Source of the DNA: Aquiflexum balticum DSM 16537
GTDB lineage: Bacteria; Bacteroidota; Bacteroidia; Cytophagales; Cyclobacteriaceae
DNA length: 64,000 bases
NCBI RefSeq assembly: GCF_900176595.1
Contig: NZ_LT838813.1
Coordinates: forward strand, 1,674,001-1,738,000
Direction: 5' to 3'
A program made the position numbers and the translations under genes. Shown piece after piece: positions 60,139-64,000 of the stretch (within the stretch, counting starts at the first letter, position 1; every line of letters starts with the position of its first letter). A model generated the notes under the pieces. The model was not told the origin of the DNA, did no database searches, and saw only the letters and a list, made by a program, of their open reading frames with translations.

Positions 60139-60588
60139 TCATTTATGCTCCAAATTCATGTGCCGGTATATCCCTGACAATACAATGATGCATACAGTCA
60201 GCATGGCTAAAGCAAGGCTTATCAATAGAAATGAAATAATACCTTCAACAAACGCACTTCCTTCCTGGCCTCCTGCAATTGGCATCATTTTACCGGAACC
60301 TGTAATTGCGGCTATCAAAACGGCAATAAAATTGGCGAAACTGCCATATAGGCTTAGCCAGAAAGCTGTTTTTAGCCAAAAAGCAGACACTTCTATTTTG
60401 GCCCAAATCAAACCGAGTGCTACCAATAAAATACCATTCATAACTCCTTCTAGGTGCGTGGTTAAACCCATTCTTGGATTGGCCATTAATGGGATAAACA
60501 ATCCGACTAAAAGGCCAAGAAAAAATAATAACACTCCAAAAAAGAGTAAGCGGTTAGTTTGAAACTTTTTTACATTTGATTCTTCCAT
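60139..60588 (-). CDS. Small four-helix membrane protein, hydroxylaminobenzene mutase-like
   Basis: A 149-residue membrane protein with four hydrophobic segments. The stretch LLVGLFIPLMANPRMGLTTHLEGVMNGILL with the conserved HLEGVMNG motif marks the family that includes bacterial hydroxylaminobenzene mutase (HabA) and proteins often annotated as hydrogenases. The mutase rearranges hydroxylaminobenzene to 2-aminophenol in nitrobenzene degraders; nothing else for such degradation is in the window. It is a single gene with 94 bases to the fused kinase/phospho-lyase gene. Confidence 0.75.
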   Translation of the reverse strand: MEESNVKKFQTNRLLFFGVLLFFLGLLVGLFIPLMANPRMGLTTHLEGVMNGILLVALGLIWAKIEVSAFWLKTAFWLSLYGSFANFIAVLIAAITGSGKMMPIAGGQEGSAFVEGIISFLLISLALAMLTVCIIVLSGIYRHMNLEHK

Positions 60589-60759
60589 AAATGTTGGGTT
60601 TAGGGTGGTAAAAATTCAAATTATTAATTTATGCTTAGAAAACAAAAAAAATATATCTATTTGAAAAACAGCATATTGGGGAACACTGATCTAACAAAAT
60701 GCACACATTAAATCTTTTGAAAAGACCCAGATTCTATTTTGATCCAATACAAAACCAAT

Positions 60760-61581
60760 TTACAATTTCTGGCAATTAGGGCAGAAATATACTGCCCCGC
60801 CCATATAGGATTCTTTTTCTATTTTTCCGCCACATTTTGGACAGGGTAGATCCAAGGTGATTTTTGAAAGAATGGTTTTGTATCCTCCATTTTTCCCAAA
60901 AAGATCTTTCTCGGTGTCCCTTCCCCCAAGGTCAGTCATTTTCTTGAGTGTGATTTTAAGGCTGTTAAATAAATCTTTCTTTTCCAATTCACTCAAACTG
61001 GATTTCTTTCGTTTGGGATGTATGCCGGCATTGAAAAGAATGTCCTGCAATACCCCATTTCCCAGGCCAGGTATCCTTTGCTCAGTAGCCAACAAAGCTT
61101 TGGCTGACAGATCCTTTGCCGAATCAAGAATTCCCTGAAAAACTTTTTCATTAAAGGCTTCATCCAATGGAGAAATCGCATTCAAGCTACCTATATGGTA
61201 TTTATTGTTGAATTTCCCCAGATAGGCCATAATCCCCCCATACATGGCTACTGTAAAAACCAGGCAACTCCCATCTTCAAAAACCAACAGTAACTGATGC
61301 TTGGTAGGGGCTTCTTTGAAATTGGAATAATACCGCATATTCACTCCATCGCTTATAGAAACACTCACATTTCCATCAAAATAGATGTCCACAATCATTC
61401 CATGTCCTTGCGTGGATTGTACAGTTCTTCCTTCCAGAAGTTTTGGGTAATCTTTGGGATCGCCTTCGTACCATGCCATTTTATGAACATGGGTGGACGG
61501 AATGACCTTGGCCAATTTTTTGCCAGTCAGAATTTGGGATGCCTGTAAACTCAGCGTTTTGGATTCAGGGATTTCTATCAT
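60760..61581 (-). CDS. Fpg/Nei-family DNA glycosylase-like protein lacking the catalytic proline
   Basis: A 273-residue protein of the Fpg/Nei family. It has the helix-two-turns-helix region (LLATEQRIPGLGNGVLQDILFNAGIHP) and the C-terminal zinc finger (CPKCGG ... FCPNCQ). The N-terminus after Met is IEIPESKTL instead of PELPEVET. The Pro nucleophile is therefore Ile, though the Glu after it is kept. In true Fpg/Nei the N-terminal Pro makes the Schiff base, so this protein should lack normal glycosylase/lyase chemistry. I see no alternative start that restores Pro. It follows the PHP phosphatase gene by 17 bases. Confidence 0.85.
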   Translation of the reverse strand: MIEIPESKTLSLQASQILTGKKLAKVIPSTHVHKMAWYEGDPKDYPKLLEGRTVQSTQGHGMIVDIYFDGNVSVSISDGVNMRYYSNFKEAPTKHQLLLVFEDGSCLVFTVAMYGGIMAYLGKFNNKYHIGSLNAISPLDEAFNEKVFQGILDSAKDLSAKALLATEQRIPGLGNGVLQDILFNAGIHPKRKKSSLSELEKKDLFNSLKITLKKMTDLGGRDTEKDLFGKNGGYKTILSKITLDLPCPKCGGKIEKESYMGGAVYFCPNCQKL

Positions 61582-61598
61582 TATCAGCTTAATTTAAA

Positions 61599-62462
61599 TT
61601 ACCAATGAATTCCATTAACATCAAAAGGCATAGCCTGCCATGAGTTATTTTTCAAGACCATTAGCTCTTTAAACCCAAGGTGTTTTAAGAGTACAGCAGT
61701 ATTTTTATATTCCCCTATGATTTCTTTTGATTGATGTGCATCGGAATTGAGGCAAATCGGAATGCCAAATTTCTTCAACAACCTTAGTCCCAATTCACCT
61801 GGATAGGTCTCCGAAGCCCTTTTTTTATACAATCCCCGGGTATTTACCTCTGCTATCACGCCGGATTTTGCGGCAACTTCCAATGCCTGTTTCACAAGGT
61901 CCTGATACCATGTTGCATTCTCATCGAAAAAAAGCCGGTGATGGTTTTGCATTTTTATTTTATCCAGATGACCCAGGATGGTTGGGCAATCCTTTTCCAG
62001 CATTTGGACGGTGTATTCAAAATACTTTTCCAACACTTTTCGGATATCATTGCCAAAAATCTCTTCCAGTCCTTTTTCAAAAGTCATCAATGGTCCGTCA
62101 ATTTCCCATGGCATCCCATCTTCAAAAGCATCTACAAAGTGGACAGAACCTATGGAATAATCCAGGTCAAGATTATCCACCCACTTTTTGATAACTCCTG
62201 ATTGCTGGGGAAAATAATCAATTTCCAAGCTTTTGTATATTTCTATTTGTCCGAAGTATTTTTCGCCAGCGGCCTGGATATCCTTTAAATAAGCAGGGAT
62301 ATCTTTCTCTTTCATTGACCATTTGTTTTCAAATGAAACAGGACTATGGGAGGAAAAACCCAAACTGACGACACCCTCGATTATACCTTGTTGAACGTGG
62401 GTTTCAATCTCTTCCACCCCATCGCAATATTTACAGTGATTATGGTAATTGGTCCAAGTCAT
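61599..62462 (-). CDS. PHP-family histidinol-phosphatase (HisJ type)
   Basis: A 287-residue metal-dependent phosphatase with the PHP motifs YHNHCKYCDG at the start, GFSSHSPVSFENKWSM, SLEIDYFPQQS, DYSIGSVHFVDAFE, LGHLDKIKMQN and CLNSDAHQ. These supply the metal ligands of the HisJ family, which removes phosphate from histidinol phosphate. No other histidine synthesis gene is in the window, so other phosphate-ester substrates remain possible. It sits 29 bases after the SDR gene and 17 before the Fpg-like gene. Confidence 0.88.
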   Translation of the reverse strand: MTWTNYHNHCKYCDGVEEIETHVQQGIIEGVVSLGFSSHSPVSFENKWSMKEKDIPAYLKDIQAAGEKYFGQIEIYKSLEIDYFPQQSGVIKKWVDNLDLDYSIGSVHFVDAFEDGMPWEIDGPLMTFEKGLEEIFGNDIRKVLEKYFEYTVQMLEKDCPTILGHLDKIKMQNHHRLFFDENATWYQDLVKQALEVAAKSGVIAEVNTRGLYKKRASETYPGELGLRLLKKFGIPICLNSDAHQSKEIIGEYKNTAVLLKHLGFKELMVLKNNSWQAMPFDVNGIHW

Positions 62463-62491
62463 CGTAGTTAATTTTTTTATTATTGACTATT

Positions 62492-63262
62492 TCAACTGAT
62501 CTCTTTTTTTGCAATCCTGCTTATCAAAGGAATTTCAATCCATAAGGGCAAAATTTTGATCAAAAGCCAAAGCATTGGGTTGACAACAATTTCTGCCTTC
62601 TTTTCAAAAAGTTGTCTAATGCACTTTTCGGCAAGGACATCAGGTTCTAAAATAAAAAATTTTCCATAATACCCTTTTTCAGTCCTTTCCATAACCTCTT
62701 TGTTGGTATGAATAGGGCCGGGATTCACAACACTGACTGAAACGCTTGTCCCCTTTAGTTCCTGATTCAGACCTCTTGAAAAAGAATAAATAAATGACTT
62801 GGATGCCGGATATACTGTTTTGAAACCTATGGGTAAATAAGCTGCCAAGCTCGAAATGTTTAAAATGTATGCCTCATGTTGTTTTAAAAGATTTGGAAGA
62901 AGCTGATGGGTCAGGACGGTGGTTGTGACAATATTCAGCTTTAAAATTTTATTGATGTAATCAATATCCACATCCGTAATCTTTTTTGAACCGCCGGTAC
63001 CTACATTGTTGATCAGGATAAAAATTTCATGATTCTGGTTTAACCACTTTGCCAGGTCAATCACATTTTGATAAACCGATAGATCTGTTTCATAGAATTT
63101 TGAATCTACCGAATATTTTTCTTTCAATTCCTCACAGAAATCCTGAAGTCCGTTGTTTGGTCTGCTTACCAAAATGGTATTGATTTTCCTTTTTGAAAGT
63201 TCTAGAGCAAAAGCTTTTCCTAAACCCTGCCTTGCGCCTGTAATCAGTGCATATTGTCCCAT
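62492..63262 (-). CDS. Short-chain dehydrogenase/reductase
   Basis: A 256-residue SDR starting at MGQYALITGARQGLGKAF (ATG at 63262; an upstream ATG at 63295 is less likely). It has the NAD(P)-binding TGxxxGxG motif, NNVG, the catalytic Ser in LNISSLAAYLP and Tyr/Lys in YPASKSF. The C-terminus (LLIKILPLW) resembles the membrane-linked SDRs acting on lipids or steroids. It may head a three-gene unit with the PHP and Fpg-like genes, but the three products do not suggest one pathway. Confidence 0.88.
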   Translation of the reverse strand: MGQYALITGARQGLGKAFALELSKRKINTILVSRPNNGLQDFCEELKEKYSVDSKFYETDLSVYQNVIDLAKWLNQNHEIFILINNVGTGGSKKITDVDIDYINKILKLNIVTTTVLTHQLLPNLLKQHEAYILNISSLAAYLPIGFKTVYPASKSFIYSFSRGLNQELKGTSVSVSVVNPGPIHTNKEVMERTEKGYYGKFFILEPDVLAEKCIRQLFEKKAEIVVNPMLWLLIKILPLWIEIPLISRIAKKEIS

Positions 63263-63371
63263 ATTTGTTGCCAAAAGATAATTATTGAATTGCAATAATT
63301 TTTTATATCAGGCGATTGATACAAAAATTTCTACCGGTAAAGTACAAAAATGGAAAATAAACATCAATTCC

Positions 63372-63806
63372 TCACAAACTCCCCTCGTACGCATACACCA
63401 AAAACCACCTGTTGCCCAGGAGTTCAAACCTTCGCTTGGATGAAAAATTGGTGCCTTCAATCCACAGAGTCTGTTCAAAGTATTTTTTCTTAAGCTTGAC
63501 TTTGGTCTTGAAGCGGGTGGAATCGACCTGATAGATTCTTGTCCGCATCAATTCCCAATTGTCGGCAGTCCAAGGCAATTCATCCATTCCTTCTAACCTT
63601 AATCCCTGTAATGGAAAAATTATTCTTGACATTTGAAAAGCTGAGTCAGCGTGAAATCTCTCATAAAAAACAGGGAACTCTTCCGGAGGACTTCCTTTGA
63701 TTTTGGACATGCCTGTAGGTTTTCGTTGGCTAAAACCATCAGTAACAATGAAAATTGTAAATAATAACACCAAAATAGCCAACTCTTGCCTACAGTGATT
63801 ATTCAT
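63372..63806 (-). CDS. Small exported protein of unknown function (DUF4348-like)
   Basis: A 144-residue protein with a hydrophobic N-terminal segment (LAILVLLFTIFIVTDGFS), probably a signal peptide or anchor. The rest has a pattern FYERFHADSAFQMSRIIFPLQG, then WELMRTRIYQVDSTRFKTKVKL and a final FLVYAYEGSL, which resembles DUF4348 proteins of Bacteroidota. No function is known. It stands alone upstream of the SDR gene. Beyond it, 63807-64000 shows no gene. Confidence 0.6.
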   Translation of the reverse strand: MNNHCRQELAILVLLFTIFIVTDGFSQRKPTGMSKIKGSPPEEFPVFYERFHADSAFQMSRIIFPLQGLRLEGMDELPWTADNWELMRTRIYQVDSTRFKTKVKLKKKYFEQTLWIEGTNFSSKRRFELLGNRWFLVYAYEGSL

Positions 63807-64000
63807 TCGGAAGGTGGTTTAAGAAACCTTGGGTGACATTTATATACGTAGAAAAACCTCCTCATATACAAAACTTGCCATTTAAATATATCTGCAAAAT
63901 CTATAACAAAAATGAGATTGTCAAGTACTTACACCAAATATCCGTTTGATTTAGGTAGTGAATTCTGAATTGTTCTTTTTTTTTAGTCTCAGGACCATTT

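Noticed and set aside
63807-64000. A plus-strand start at 63912 as the beginning of a gene leaving the window.
   Set aside because: The frame stops after 18 codons and no other open frame reaches the right edge convincingly.

Overview
The window looks like chromosomal DNA of a pigmented, aerobic member of the Bacteroidota, most likely the Cytophagia and probably the family Cyclobacteriaceae (Algoriphagus-like). This is inferred from gene content. The signs are: a flexixanthin/astaxanthin-type carotenoid cluster with a fused CrtYcd lycopene cyclase; TonB-dependent receptors with carboxypeptidase-like N-terminal domains; a GH5 enzyme with a type IX secretion tail; few Shine-Dalgarno sites; and three close matches to the Bacteroidota housekeeping promoter TTTG-N19-TAnnTTTG. 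No plasmid or phage backbone genes are visible.

Layout. At 1-755 lies the end of an AraC-type regulator. From 935 to 8391 (minus strand) is a carotenoid locus in two transcription units. One is cruF-crtZ-merR, whose last gene encodes a B12-photoreceptor-like MerR protein. The other is ECF sigma-crtI-crtB-crtYcd-ispH-crtW. Between them sits a promoter with a 12+12 bp palindrome whose central 4 bases are the -33 element. crtE (GGPP synthase) and crtD (3,4-desaturase) are not in the window. From 8495 to 14924 are housekeeping genes (DUF4286, tag, csaA, a SpoU methyltransferase, mutS) and two secreted unknowns. From 15094 to 17259 is a tRNA-Gly/tRNA-Leu operon with a broken tRNA-Gly fragment in its leader and a stray copy of the tRNA-Leu 3' end. 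It is followed by an AbiEi-like/Fic fusion gene preceded by three 24-bp direct repeats.

From 17444 to 25337 are two TonB-dependent receptors, a transglutaminase-like protein and a beta-helix lipoprotein. From 25525 to 37312 are moxR, rluE, a 58-residue conserved-looking protein, an M20 amidohydrolase, a front-end desaturase, a MaoC hydratase, a methyltransferase, mtgA, a GH3-type enzyme, lptB, recJ and a YceI protein. From 37422 to 46602 are a very large sortilin-like repeat protein, an AAA ATPase with tandem upstream repeats, a GH5 glycosidase, a sterol-desaturase-type hydroxylase, a GlcG-like protein and a Tat-exported Gfo/Idh/MocA protein.

From 46697 to 49898 a YefM/YoeB toxin-antitoxin pair and a DUF6883/DUF4926 pair are packed directly upstream of recG on one strand. 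From 50081 to 57644 are a serine hydrolase and an unusual redox cluster: a membrane protein with two predicted alpha/beta lobes, a DyP-type peroxidase, a catalase-family haem protein and a convergent FAD-linked oxidase. From 57778 to 63806 are a fused kinase/PLP phospho-lyase, a small membrane protein, an Fpg-like protein lacking the catalytic proline, a PHP phosphatase and an SDR.

The best candidates for new biology are the crt control region with its B12-type regulator, the DyP/catalase/FAD-oxidase cluster, the AbiEi-Fic fusion with its repeats, and the toxin-antitoxin/recG operon. Several intergenic inverted repeats (9471-9668, 27472-27551, 46607-46691) look like small decayed dispersed elements.
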